Of a DNA stretch of 64,000 nt, positions 33,756 to 42,543 are shown one piece after another. The position numbers and the translations under genes were made by a program. Every line of letters starts with the position of its first letter. The first letter of the stretch is position 1. The notes beneath the pieces are model-generated. The model was not told where the DNA came from. It did not search any database and was given only the letters and a program-made list of their open reading frames with translations. Source of the stretch: UBA11612 sp963662375 (GTDB taxonomy: Bacteria > Pseudomonadota > Alphaproteobacteria > Rhodospirillales > Rhodospirillaceae); NCBI GenBank assembly GCA_963662375.2, contig CAXXRP010000005.1, positions 1 through 64,000 of the forward strand, written 5' to 3'.

Positions 33756-34796
33756 TTATTGGGTTTCGGGCAGGAAGCCCACGGCTGCGTACGCTTCCTT
33801 GAGCACTGCATTTGCAATCTCGTTGGCGGTATCGGCGCCACGCCGCAAAATGTTATCGATTTCACCGGGCTCGGCCATGAGGCGCTGCATTTCGGCGGTG
33901 ATAGGGCCCAGCACCGCGACCGCCGCTTCAGTCAACCGACCCTTGAACTGAGAAAATGGCCAGCCGGCGGTTTCCGTCACAACGTCTGCTAAGGCGCGGT
34001 CCGTCAGCGCGGCATAGATATTCAAAAGATTTGACGCCTCGGGCCGGCCCCCTAGCCCCTCCACAGTGTCCGGCAACGGCTCGGGATCGGTGGTGGCTTT
34101 GCGGATCTTCTGGGCGATGTCGTCCTCGGAGTCAGTCATGCTGATTCGCGAGTAAGCCGATGGGTCGGACTTCGACATTTTCTTAGCGCCATCACGCAAG
34201 GACATAACCCGCACGCCGGGCCCCTGGATGACAGGTTCGGGTAGGGGAAACAGATCAACGCTGTAGTCGTTATTAAATTTTTGAGCAATATCCCGGACCA
34301 GCTCCAGGTGTTGTTTCTGGTCTTCGCCCACGGGCACATGAGTTGCCTTGTAGACCAGAATATCGGCCGCCATGAGGTTCGGATAAACATAAAGGCCCGA
34401 CGAGGCCGCCTCGCGGTTCTTGCCGGCTTTGTCCTTGAACTGCGTCATACGGTTGAGCCAGCCGAGGCGCGCGACGCAATTGAACACCCAGGCCAATTGG
34501 GCGTGGGCGGGCACGTGGCTTTGTACAAAGAGCGTATTGGCCGCCGGGTCCAGCCCGGCGGCGATATAGCCTGCCGCCACCTCGCGCGTTGCCCGCACCA
34601 ACTCTGCCGGTTCCTGCCAAACGGTGATGGCGTGAAGATCGACAATACAGAATAGACAATCGTAATCCGCCTGCATCGCCGCCCAATTCCGGATAGCGCC
34701 GAGGTAGTTTCCGAGATGGAGGTTGCCGGTCGGCTGAATGCCGGAAAGGACACGGCCCTTTTTGCCGTCTAATGGCGGTGTGGACCCGCTGGTCAT
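33756..34796 (-). CDS. trpS: tryptophanyl-tRNA synthetase
   Basis: 346 residues, class Ic aminoacyl-tRNA synthetase that charges tRNA-Trp. The HIGH-type signature is TGNLHLGNYLGA (residues ~24-35) and the KMSKS loop is intact in GAKKMSKSDPSAYSRI. The start at ATG 34796 (MTSGSTPPLDGKKGRVLSGI) is preferred to an in-frame start 14 codons upstream. It follows murJ on the same strand, as in many alphaproteobacteria. Confidence 0.97.
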   Translation of the reverse strand: MTSGSTPPLDGKKGRVLSGIQPTGNLHLGNYLGAIRNWAAMQADYDCLFCIVDLHAITVWQEPAELVRATREVAAGYIAAGLDPAANTLFVQSHVPAHAQLAWVFNCVARLGWLNRMTQFKDKAGKNREAASSGLYVYPNLMAADILVYKATHVPVGEDQKQHLELVRDIAQKFNNDYSVDLFPLPEPVIQGPGVRVMSLRDGAKKMSKSDPSAYSRISMTDSEDDIAQKIRKATTDPEPLPDTVEGLGGRPEASNLLNIYAALTDRALADVVTETAGWPFSQFKGRLTEAAVAVLGPITAEMQRLMAEPGEIDNILRRGADTANEIANAVLKEAYAAVGFLPETQ

Positions 34797-34893
34797 GGGT
34801 ATAATCCCCTTATGTGTTGAACGGATGTTTGGAGCCATCCGTATCCGGCCGCGCTAGCCAGCACGCGGGTGGTACATTCGGCGGGATTGGCAG

Positions 34894-36519
34894 TCAAGGC
34901 GCGGCGGAGCCCGGGGCCGCTTCGGGGCTGCGGCGTTTAAGCTGAGCAAGATCGGCCCTCTCCGCGGCACCGAAACCCAGGGCACTACCGGCAAACACGA
35001 GCCCTCCGGCGGCGATCAGGCCAGCAAGCGCGGCGGCGCGGGCCCATTCAGGGCCAGCGGCAATGCCATTGGCTCCAAAGACCGGGCCAGCAAACGAGTC
35101 CATAGCTATCCGCCCGAGCTTGAGCGCCACCATCATCACGGCCGTTGCCAGAATAATGCGCGGCAGCCGCCGCTTAAGCCGTGCATCAATCCTGAAATGG
35201 CGGCGCCGCAAAAGAACGATAGCGAGCGCAGCGGTGTTGATCCAAGCGGACAGCGACGTCGCCAGGGCGATGCCGACATGGCCGAAAAACCGCATGAGAA
35301 CGAGCGCAAAAACTACGTTTGCGACCAAGGCGACCACGGAGATCTTCACGGGCGTTGCAGTGTCGTAGCGGCCAAAGAATCCAGGCGCCAGAGCCTTCAC
35401 CAGAACGTAAGCCGGCAAACCGAAGGAGAACGCGACCAGCGCGGCTGCCGTCGCTTCGCGGTCCGTGGCACTGAAGGCGCCGCGCTCGAACAAGGTGGCG
35501 GCGATGGGCCCGGCCAGCATGGCGATGCCCACGGCAGCGGGGAGGGTGAGAAGAAGCGAGATCTCAACCGCACGGTTTTGATTGCTCATGGCGGCGGCTT
35601 CATCCCCGGCCTGAATTTGGCGCGAAAGCATCGGCAGCAACGCAACACCGACAGCCACACCCACGACCCCGAGGGGAAGCTGGTTTACGCGGTCGGCGAA
35701 ATAAAGCCACGACACAGCGCCCGCAGAGACTAAAGTCGCCAGGGCATTATTGATGAGAATATTAATCTGATAGACGCCAACACCGAGCGCCAACGGCGCC
35801 ATGCGTTTTAAGACGTCCTTCACTTCGCGCGAAAGGCGCGGGCGCACAAGCTTGAGGCGGGCCGCAGCGCGTCGGCAAGCTGCCCACATCCACGCAAATT
35901 GAATCACACCCGCCGCACTGACTCCGACCGCTAAGAATATGGCGGGTTCGCCATTCAAACCCACGGCAGTCAGGAGGAAGGCGATAAGAGTAAGGTTGAG
36001 AAGGATCGGCGTAGCCGCTGCCGCTGCGAAGCGGTCGAGCGCGTTGAGAACGCCCGACTGAAGCGACACCAGAGAGATGAAGAAAAGATAGGGAAAGGCG
36101 ATGCGGGCGAGCTCAGTCGCTCGGTCCATCTCTCCCGTCTCAACAAAACCGGGCGCAATCACCGGAATGATCCACGGCATCGTCGCAATCATCGCCGCGC
36201 TGAAAAGCGCCAGCAGGGCGGCGAGAGCCCCCATGGCTTCTTCCGCGAACTCTAGCGCTCGCGCTCGTCCCTCCTTTTCCAGAAGACCGGAGAAAACAGG
36301 CACAAAGGCCGCTGCGAAGGCGCCCTCGGCGAACAGGCGACGGAACAGGTTGGGAAATTGAAAAGCGATAAAAAACGTGTCCGCCGCCGCGCCGGCGCCA
36401 AGATACGCGGCGATGAGAATATCGCGGGCAAATCCGGTGATCCGGCTTAGAAGGGTATAGGACCCGACTGTGGTGACCGCACGCAGAAGCGATGGCGCGG
36501 GTGATGCGGGGTGGGACAT
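34894..36519 (-). CDS. murJ: lipid II flippase MurJ (MviN)
   Basis: 541 residues and about 14 membrane helices. The opening LLRAVTTVGSYTLLSRITGF then ARDILIAAYLGAGAAADTFF and FRRLFAEGAFAAAFVPVF are the MurJ signatures, including Arg residues of the central cavity. It flips the peptidoglycan precursor lipid II across the inner membrane and is essential in most Gram-negatives. Encoded between glnD and trpS on the same strand. Confidence 0.96.
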   Translation of the reverse strand: MSHPASPAPSLLRAVTTVGSYTLLSRITGFARDILIAAYLGAGAAADTFFIAFQFPNLFRRLFAEGAFAAAFVPVFSGLLEKEGRARALEFAEEAMGALAALLALFSAAMIATMPWIIPVIAPGFVETGEMDRATELARIAFPYLFFISLVSLQSGVLNALDRFAAAAATPILLNLTLIAFLLTAVGLNGEPAIFLAVGVSAAGVIQFAWMWAACRRAAARLKLVRPRLSREVKDVLKRMAPLALGVGVYQINILINNALATLVSAGAVSWLYFADRVNQLPLGVVGVAVGVALLPMLSRQIQAGDEAAAMSNQNRAVEISLLLTLPAAVGIAMLAGPIAATLFERGAFSATDREATAAALVAFSFGLPAYVLVKALAPGFFGRYDTATPVKISVVALVANVVFALVLMRFFGHVGIALATSLSAWINTAALAIVLLRRRHFRIDARLKRRLPRIILATAVMMVALKLGRIAMDSFAGPVFGANGIAAGPEWARAAALAGLIAAGGLVFAGSALGFGAAERADLAQLKRRSPEAAPGSAAP

Positions 36520-36638
36520 AGGTTTAGTTGTTTACCCTATCCGCCGGGGCTGTAAAATCAGGCTTCATGAAACTGCCTCCCCGTGCCGTTTCTTTGGCGC
36601 TTTACGGGCAAAATCAGGGCAAAAAAGAAAGTCCGCGG

Positions 36639-39449
36639 CTACTCGGCCGCCGCCGGCGCCTTAGCCTTTTTGGCGGCTGGCGCGGCCGTGGATTTACGTG
36701 CTCGAACCAACACTGCGTCTTCTTTGACGCCAATGGTCTCCCCAAGGGCCTTGCGAATCTGACCGATCTTGGTTTCGTGTTCCACTCGCATGCCGAAAAT
36801 ATCCTTAATGTAGAACACGTCGACGACACGCTCGCCGTAGGTGGAGATATGGGCCGAGAAAATCTGGAGCCCGAGATCCGTCATCGCCTTCGTGACGTCG
36901 GCGAGAAATCCGGGACGGTCATGGCCGTTGACCTCAATCACGCTGCAGACTTTGGACGCTGTATTGTCGATGATGACGCGCGGCGGCACCTCCAGCGCCT
37001 GGGCCCGCTCGGGCAAGCGGAAACTTATATTGGGAAGCTCCGACTTAAATCGTACACGGCCTTCCAGGGTGGCCATGACCCGAGATTTAATACGCGAAAC
37101 GCGGCTCTCGGAGGTAATCGCGTGCCCTTGTTGGTCCTGGAGCATGAACGTGTCCAATACCGTGCCGTTGGTGAACGTCAATATCTTGGCGTCCATAACG
37201 GAGGCACCGGCTAGGGTGAGCGCGCCCGCGATTTCGGCAAACAAACCCGCATGATCTTGCTTATAAATCGCCATGTGCGTGGCATCGCGCTGCTCGTCAA
37301 CCATAAAGTCGAACGCGATTTTGTCACCCGCCTCATTGGCGGTGCGCATAAATCGCACATAGCGCTCCTGCATCTCCACATCGAACGTCAGCCAGAACGC
37401 AGGCAAGTCGAAACTGAGACAAGAGTCCAATGCTTCCTTGGGCCAGTCCGCCAGCCGCGCCGCAAGAGCCTCCCGTGCGGCGATCACGCGAGCGTCGATG
37501 CCTGCCGCCTCCTGGCCGCCGCGCATGTGCTGGTCTGCGCGGGCATACAGCTCGCGCAGCAACGTGGCCTTCCAATTATTCCAGACATTAGGACCAACGG
37601 CGCGGATATCGGCGCATGTGAGCACGAAAAGAAGCTTCAATCTTTCCGGCGACTGCACAGCCTCGCAAAATTGGATGATAGTTTGAGGATCGTCCATATC
37701 CCGCTTGAAAGCCGTTGCGCTCATAAGCAAGTGACTGCGCACAAGCCAACTAGTTGTCTCGGTTTCTTCATCTGACAAACCGAAACGGGGACAAAGTTCC
37801 TGCGCGATATCCGCGCCCAGATTGGAGTGATCGCCGCCGCGCCCCTTGGCAATGTCGTGCAATAGGACTGCCACATAGAGCGCACGGCGCGATTGAATCT
37901 TGTCGACCGCTTCGGATGCCACCGGCAATTCGTCCTTCAAACGTCCTTGCTCGATGCGGTGAAGGATGCCGATCGCACGAATGGTATGCTCATCAGTGGT
38001 ATAGACATGGTAGAGGTTGTACTGCATCTGAGCGACAACGCGCGCAAAGTCCGGGACGAAACGGCCAAACACGCCGCATTCGCTCATAAGGCGCAAGGTC
38101 GCTTCCGACCCCTTCTCTGATGTCAGGATGTCCAAAAATACGCGGTTGGCGTCCGGATCATGCCTCAGGTCCGCGACGCGACGCGCACTGCTGGCGATAT
38201 GACGCAAGGTAGAGGGATGGAAATCCAGACCATGGTCGAGCGCGATTTGAAATATCCTCAGGAGTTTTATAGGTTCGGCTTCAAAGGCGCCCTCGTCCTG
38301 AACCGTAAGGCGGCCACCCTCCACCGCAAAGCCGTCGACCGACCGCTTGCGCAGGGCCGCCGGCAGACGGAACCTCGGTTTACCGCGGCCGTGTTCCTCC
38401 AGCAGTGTGCAGAAGATACGAGTGAGATCGCCGACGTCGCGCGCCACCAGAAAATAATGCTTCATGAATCGCTCGACGGCCGTGGCGCTGGGCCGATCAA
38501 CGTAGCCGAGACGCGGGGCAATCTCGCGTTGAAGGTCGAACGTCAGCCGGTTTTCGGTGCGTCCGGTGAGATAATGGATGTGACAGCGGACAGTTGAAAG
38601 AAAATCGCCGGCCTTGATAAACCGCGTTGCGGCGTCGTCGTCAAGCACGCCCATAATCTCTAGCTTACGGACGTCGGAAATGCCGTAGAGATACTTGGCA
38701 ATCCAATAGAGCGTATGTAGATCCCGCTGGCCGCCCTTGTCCTCTTTGACGTTAGGTTCCAGACGATAGCGGGAATCTCCGAGTTTCTCGTGACGCTGAT
38801 CGCGCTCGGCAAGTTTTGCATGGACGAATTCCGCTGCTGTGCCCCGCTTTATTTCCTTCTTGAATCGCGACGTCAGTTCCAAAGCTAGATCCTGATCGCC
38901 CCATACCCAGCGAGCTTCGAGAAGCGTGGTGCGAATGGTCATGTCGGACTTGGCGTGGGAGATATTTTCGTTCACCGAGCGAACGGCGTGTCCGACCTTC
39001 AGCCCCATATCCCACAACAGGTAGAGCATGAATTCTACCAGTTGTTCGGTAAGTGGTGTCTGCTTGTAGGGCAGCAGGAACAACAGATCCACATCAGACA
39101 GGGGCGCCAGCTCGCCGCGGCCATATCCGCCGAGAGCGACTATACTAATGCGCTCGCCGGTGGTGGGTACGCCGCGGTGAACGAAATGCACGGTCGCATA
39201 GTCGAAAATGATGCGGATCACTTGATCCATAAGGTAGCTGTGCGCGGCGACCGCGTCGCTCCCGCTATACCTGCTCTTCTTGAACCGTTCACGGATGGCA
39301 TCGTACCCGGCCTTATAGGTGTCTTTCATCACCTCAAGGAGCGCCGCGCGTTTTGCCTCTTCGCTGGTATCTCCCACAGCTAGAGCGTCGAGGACCACGT
39401 GAATTTTACGGCGGTCGATGATCTCGCGAGGTTTGTAGATATTGCTCAC
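36639..39449 (-). CDS. glnD: PII uridylyltransferase / uridylyl-removing enzyme
   Basis: 936 residues, full length. The nucleotidyltransferase motif is IVALGGYGRGELAPLSDVDL (residues ~100-120), followed by a GlnE-like linker. The HD domain is at VAVLLHDIAKGRGGDHSNLG (~520-540), and two ACT domains sit in the last 220 residues (HAGLFAEIAGALTLAGASVM; DRPGFLADVTKAMTDLGLQI) for glutamine sensing. It modifies the PII proteins GlnB/GlnK according to nitrogen status. The Ala/Lys-rich tail STAAPAAKKAKAPAAAE is lineage-specific. murJ lies 119 bp downstream. Confidence 0.97.
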   Translation of the reverse strand: MSNIYKPREIIDRRKIHVVLDALAVGDTSEEAKRAALLEVMKDTYKAGYDAIRERFKKSRYSGSDAVAAHSYLMDQVIRIIFDYATVHFVHRGVPTTGERISIVALGGYGRGELAPLSDVDLLFLLPYKQTPLTEQLVEFMLYLLWDMGLKVGHAVRSVNENISHAKSDMTIRTTLLEARWVWGDQDLALELTSRFKKEIKRGTAAEFVHAKLAERDQRHEKLGDSRYRLEPNVKEDKGGQRDLHTLYWIAKYLYGISDVRKLEIMGVLDDDAATRFIKAGDFLSTVRCHIHYLTGRTENRLTFDLQREIAPRLGYVDRPSATAVERFMKHYFLVARDVGDLTRIFCTLLEEHGRGKPRFRLPAALRKRSVDGFAVEGGRLTVQDEGAFEAEPIKLLRIFQIALDHGLDFHPSTLRHIASSARRVADLRHDPDANRVFLDILTSEKGSEATLRLMSECGVFGRFVPDFARVVAQMQYNLYHVYTTDEHTIRAIGILHRIEQGRLKDELPVASEAVDKIQSRRALYVAVLLHDIAKGRGGDHSNLGADIAQELCPRFGLSDEETETTSWLVRSHLLMSATAFKRDMDDPQTIIQFCEAVQSPERLKLLFVLTCADIRAVGPNVWNNWKATLLRELYARADQHMRGGQEAAGIDARVIAAREALAARLADWPKEALDSCLSFDLPAFWLTFDVEMQERYVRFMRTANEAGDKIAFDFMVDEQRDATHMAIYKQDHAGLFAEIAGALTLAGASVMDAKILTFTNGTVLDTFMLQDQQGHAITSESRVSRIKSRVMATLEGRVRFKSELPNISFRLPERAQALEVPPRVIIDNTASKVCSVIEVNGHDRPGFLADVTKAMTDLGLQIFSAHISTYGERVVDVFYIKDIFGMRVEHETKIGQIRKALGETIGVKEDAVLVRARKSTAAPAAKKAKAPAAAE

Positions 39450-39549
39450 ATCTTACCTAAAGGGCAGGGCGAAATTGCCGCGACCAGTAAACGCCGATGG
39501 TGGTATTATAGCAGACTGCCAAGTACTGGCGCGTTTTGAGTCGCACCCC

Positions 39550-42327
39550 TTATCCGCCGCTGGGCAGTAGGGATTTGAGGCGGTAGAGGGTTTCTAGGGC
39601 TTCACGCGGTGTCATGGCATCGGGCGCAACGCCGTTCAACGCCTCTTCAACCGGTGACGTCGCCGCCAAGCCCGAACTATCCAGAGATCCACCGGCAGAG
39701 GCCGGCGCAGATGCAAACAACGGCAAATCGTCGGCAAGTTTTGACGCAGCGCCCCCGTGACCTTCATTTTCAAGGCCGGCGAGAACCTCCTCGGCGCGGC
39801 CCACTACCACTGACGGCAAGCCAGCAAGGCGCCCGACGTGAATGCCATAGGACCGGTCCGCGGTTCCCGGAGAGATCTCGTGAAGAAAAACAATATCGTT
39901 TTTCCATTCTTTCACCCGCATGGAGTGTGGGGCGAGCTCTTCAAGGCGGCCTGATAACGCGGTGAGCTCATGATAGTGGGTTGCGAACAGCGCCCGGCAC
40001 TCATTGACATCGTGTAGGTGCTCAAGCGTCGCCCAAGCAATGGAAAGGCCGTCAAAGGTTGCCGTACCGCGCCCTATCTCGTCCAAAATAACCAGTGACC
40101 GCGGCGTTGCTTGATTCAATATGGCCGCGGTTTCTACCATCTCAACCATGAAGGTAGACCGGCCCCGCGCCAAATCATCAGCAGCGCCGACCCGCGAAAA
40201 TAAACGATCAACCGCACCGATGTGTGCCAAAGTCGCAGGAACATACGATCCCATCTGCGCCATGAGTGCGATTAATGCGTTCTGACGCAGGAACGTGCTT
40301 TTGCCGGCCATATTGGGACCTGTCACCAGCCAAAGGCGCCCGGCCCCACCGTCTTCCACCTTTGCATTCAAATTACAATCGTTGGCGACAAAAGCAGGGT
40401 CACCAGCAGCCCGTAAAACACCCTCGACGACCGGGTGGCGCCCACCGGCGATGTTGAAGGCAGTACCGTCGTCCACAACAGGCCGAACATAATTTTGTTC
40501 GACGGCAAGTTGCGCCAGACCGGACCCAACATCCACTGCCGCCATGGCCGAAGCGGTACGCGCAATTTCCGCGCCGCGCGCCGTAACCTCGCCGACGAGA
40601 TCTGCAAACAAGTTTAATTCCAGGGCGAGCGCCTTATCGGATGCCGAGCGGATGCGGTCTTCCAGTTCCGATAATTCTACCGTCGTGAACCTCATCGCAT
40701 TCGCCATCGTCTGCCGGTGAACGAAACCGGCCGCTGGACCGCCGGCGCGGGCGTCTTCAAGCAGTCGTTCGCCGTGTTTTGCGGCGACTTCAATGTAATA
40801 TCCAAGCATGTTATTGTGTCGGATCTTGAGCGTCGGCACCTTGCTTAAAGCCGTATATTTGGCTTGCACCCCGGCAATGAGTTTGCGGCTTGCATCGCGG
40901 AGTGTCCTCAATTCGTCAAGACCGGAATCATATTCCGCTGCAATGAAGCCGCCGTCACGCGCCAACAACGGCAAATCCTCGCCCAACGCCCGCGTGAGGC
41001 GCTCAACCAGCGCACCGTGATGCCCCAAGGATTTCAAGTCGGCGGCCACCGCTTCGGGCGGAGGCAGCAGGCTTTTTGCTAGAGTGGTTACCGCATCCTG
41101 AAGAAGCGGGCCCTGTTTTAGCCCGCTGCGGATCGCCGCTAACTCGCGGGGGCCGCCGCGTCCTAATGTGATGCGGGAAAGGGCCCGCTCGATGTCCGGA
41201 CATGCGCGCAGTGTATCTCGTACAGCCTCGCGCGCCTGAGCCGCATTGACGAAAAATTCTACCGCATCAAGCCGCGCGTTAATCGCGCTCTCGTCCGTCA
41301 TCGGCGCGCCCAACTGCGCCGACAATAGGCGCGCACCCGCGCCCGTGATGGAGCGGTCCATGGCGTGGAGAAGGCTGCCTCGTTTCTCTCCCTTCAGTGT
41401 TTGAGTGAGCTCGAGGTTGCAGCGCGTGGCGGCGTCGATCTCCATAACCGCGCCGGTCGCTAGCCGCCGCGGCTTTCCAAGCCGGGGAAGTTTTCCTTTT
41501 TGCGTAAGTTCGACGTAGTCGATCAACGCGCCGGCTGCCGCCGTCTCAGCCCGCGAGAAGGGGCCAAACGCATCGAGCGTCCCAACACCGTAAAGTTTTT
41601 CGAGACGCTTGCGAGCATTTTCCGAATCAAACCGCGGTCCAGGAACAAGGCTTAGAATCTGTTTCCATGGCTCGAGGGCGTCCCGCAGCCCGGAATCCTC
41701 GAGAAGACGATCAGGCAAAAGCAACTCGCCGGGATCAAGGCGAGCAATCACCGCCGGCAAGGTCGCCCTAACGACTGGTTGAACTTGGAAGTCGCCGGTG
41801 GACATGTCGAGCCATGCCAGACCCAGTTCGGTTTGGGGATCGCCGCGCACATGGGCAAGCGCTACCAGATAATTATACGCGCGGGCGTCGAGCAACGAGT
41901 CTTCAGTCAGCGTTCCCGGTGTGATGAGTCTGACGACGCCGCGCTTCACCACGGATTTTGAGCCACGCTTCTTTGCCTCTGAGGATTCTTCCATTTGCTC
42001 GCAAACTGCAACTTTGAAACCGGCGCGGATGAGGCGAGCGAGATAGTTTTCATGGGAATGCGCGGGCACGCCACACATCGGGATCTCATCGCCCAAGTGC
42101 TTGCCGCGCTTGGTCAAAGTGATATCAAGCGTCTGGGACGCCTTGACGGCGTCCTCGAAAAACAACTCGTAGAAGTCCCCCATGCGGTAAAACAGCAAAG
42201 CGTCGGGGTGGTCCTTTTTGACCTCTAGGTACTGGGCCATCATCGGGGTTACGCTTACCGGTAGCGGCCCGGACGGGGCGGGGTCCGGAACCAGCAACGG
42301 CTCTGACTCTATGGGTTCATCCCGCAC
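39550..42327 (-). CDS. mutS: DNA mismatch recognition protein MutS
   Basis: 925 residues. The mismatch-reading Phe-x-Glu is in RMGDFYELFFEDA (residues ~47-59); the ATPase has Walker A VTGPNMAGKSTFLRQNALIA and Walker B LVILDEIGRGTATFDGLSIA. The C-terminal helix-turn-helix and dimer region end LYRLKSLLPSGG. It recognises mispairs and recruits MutL. It is divergent from the malic enzyme gene, and glnD follows ~100 bp downstream. Fully intact, so a mutator state would have to come from elsewhere. Confidence 0.97.
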   Translation of the reverse strand: MRDEPIESEPLLVPDPAPSGPLPVSVTPMMAQYLEVKKDHPDALLFYRMGDFYELFFEDAVKASQTLDITLTKRGKHLGDEIPMCGVPAHSHENYLARLIRAGFKVAVCEQMEESSEAKKRGSKSVVKRGVVRLITPGTLTEDSLLDARAYNYLVALAHVRGDPQTELGLAWLDMSTGDFQVQPVVRATLPAVIARLDPGELLLPDRLLEDSGLRDALEPWKQILSLVPGPRFDSENARKRLEKLYGVGTLDAFGPFSRAETAAAGALIDYVELTQKGKLPRLGKPRRLATGAVMEIDAATRCNLELTQTLKGEKRGSLLHAMDRSITGAGARLLSAQLGAPMTDESAINARLDAVEFFVNAAQAREAVRDTLRACPDIERALSRITLGRGGPRELAAIRSGLKQGPLLQDAVTTLAKSLLPPPEAVAADLKSLGHHGALVERLTRALGEDLPLLARDGGFIAAEYDSGLDELRTLRDASRKLIAGVQAKYTALSKVPTLKIRHNNMLGYYIEVAAKHGERLLEDARAGGPAAGFVHRQTMANAMRFTTVELSELEDRIRSASDKALALELNLFADLVGEVTARGAEIARTASAMAAVDVGSGLAQLAVEQNYVRPVVDDGTAFNIAGGRHPVVEGVLRAAGDPAFVANDCNLNAKVEDGGAGRLWLVTGPNMAGKSTFLRQNALIALMAQMGSYVPATLAHIGAVDRLFSRVGAADDLARGRSTFMVEMVETAAILNQATPRSLVILDEIGRGTATFDGLSIAWATLEHLHDVNECRALFATHYHELTALSGRLEELAPHSMRVKEWKNDIVFLHEISPGTADRSYGIHVGRLAGLPSVVVGRAEEVLAGLENEGHGGAASKLADDLPLFASAPASAGGSLDSSGLAATSPVEEALNGVAPDAMTPREALETLYRLKSLLPSGG

Positions 42328-42543
42328 TAAAATGATCTTTCATAGTCAGTTGACCAGAAAATATGCCAAAGAGGACTATAACACCGCCGAGCCCCATGCT
42401 GCGGGGCCGAGATATGAGCGTTGCGGATCAATTATCCACTCCAGGGACTGCTTTGCATGACAGTTTCTGTGAGGCACAATAGGCGTATTAGAGTTTAATC
42501 AGAAGGGGCTGGTGCAGTTCTTTTGCGCGGTACAAGCAGAGGT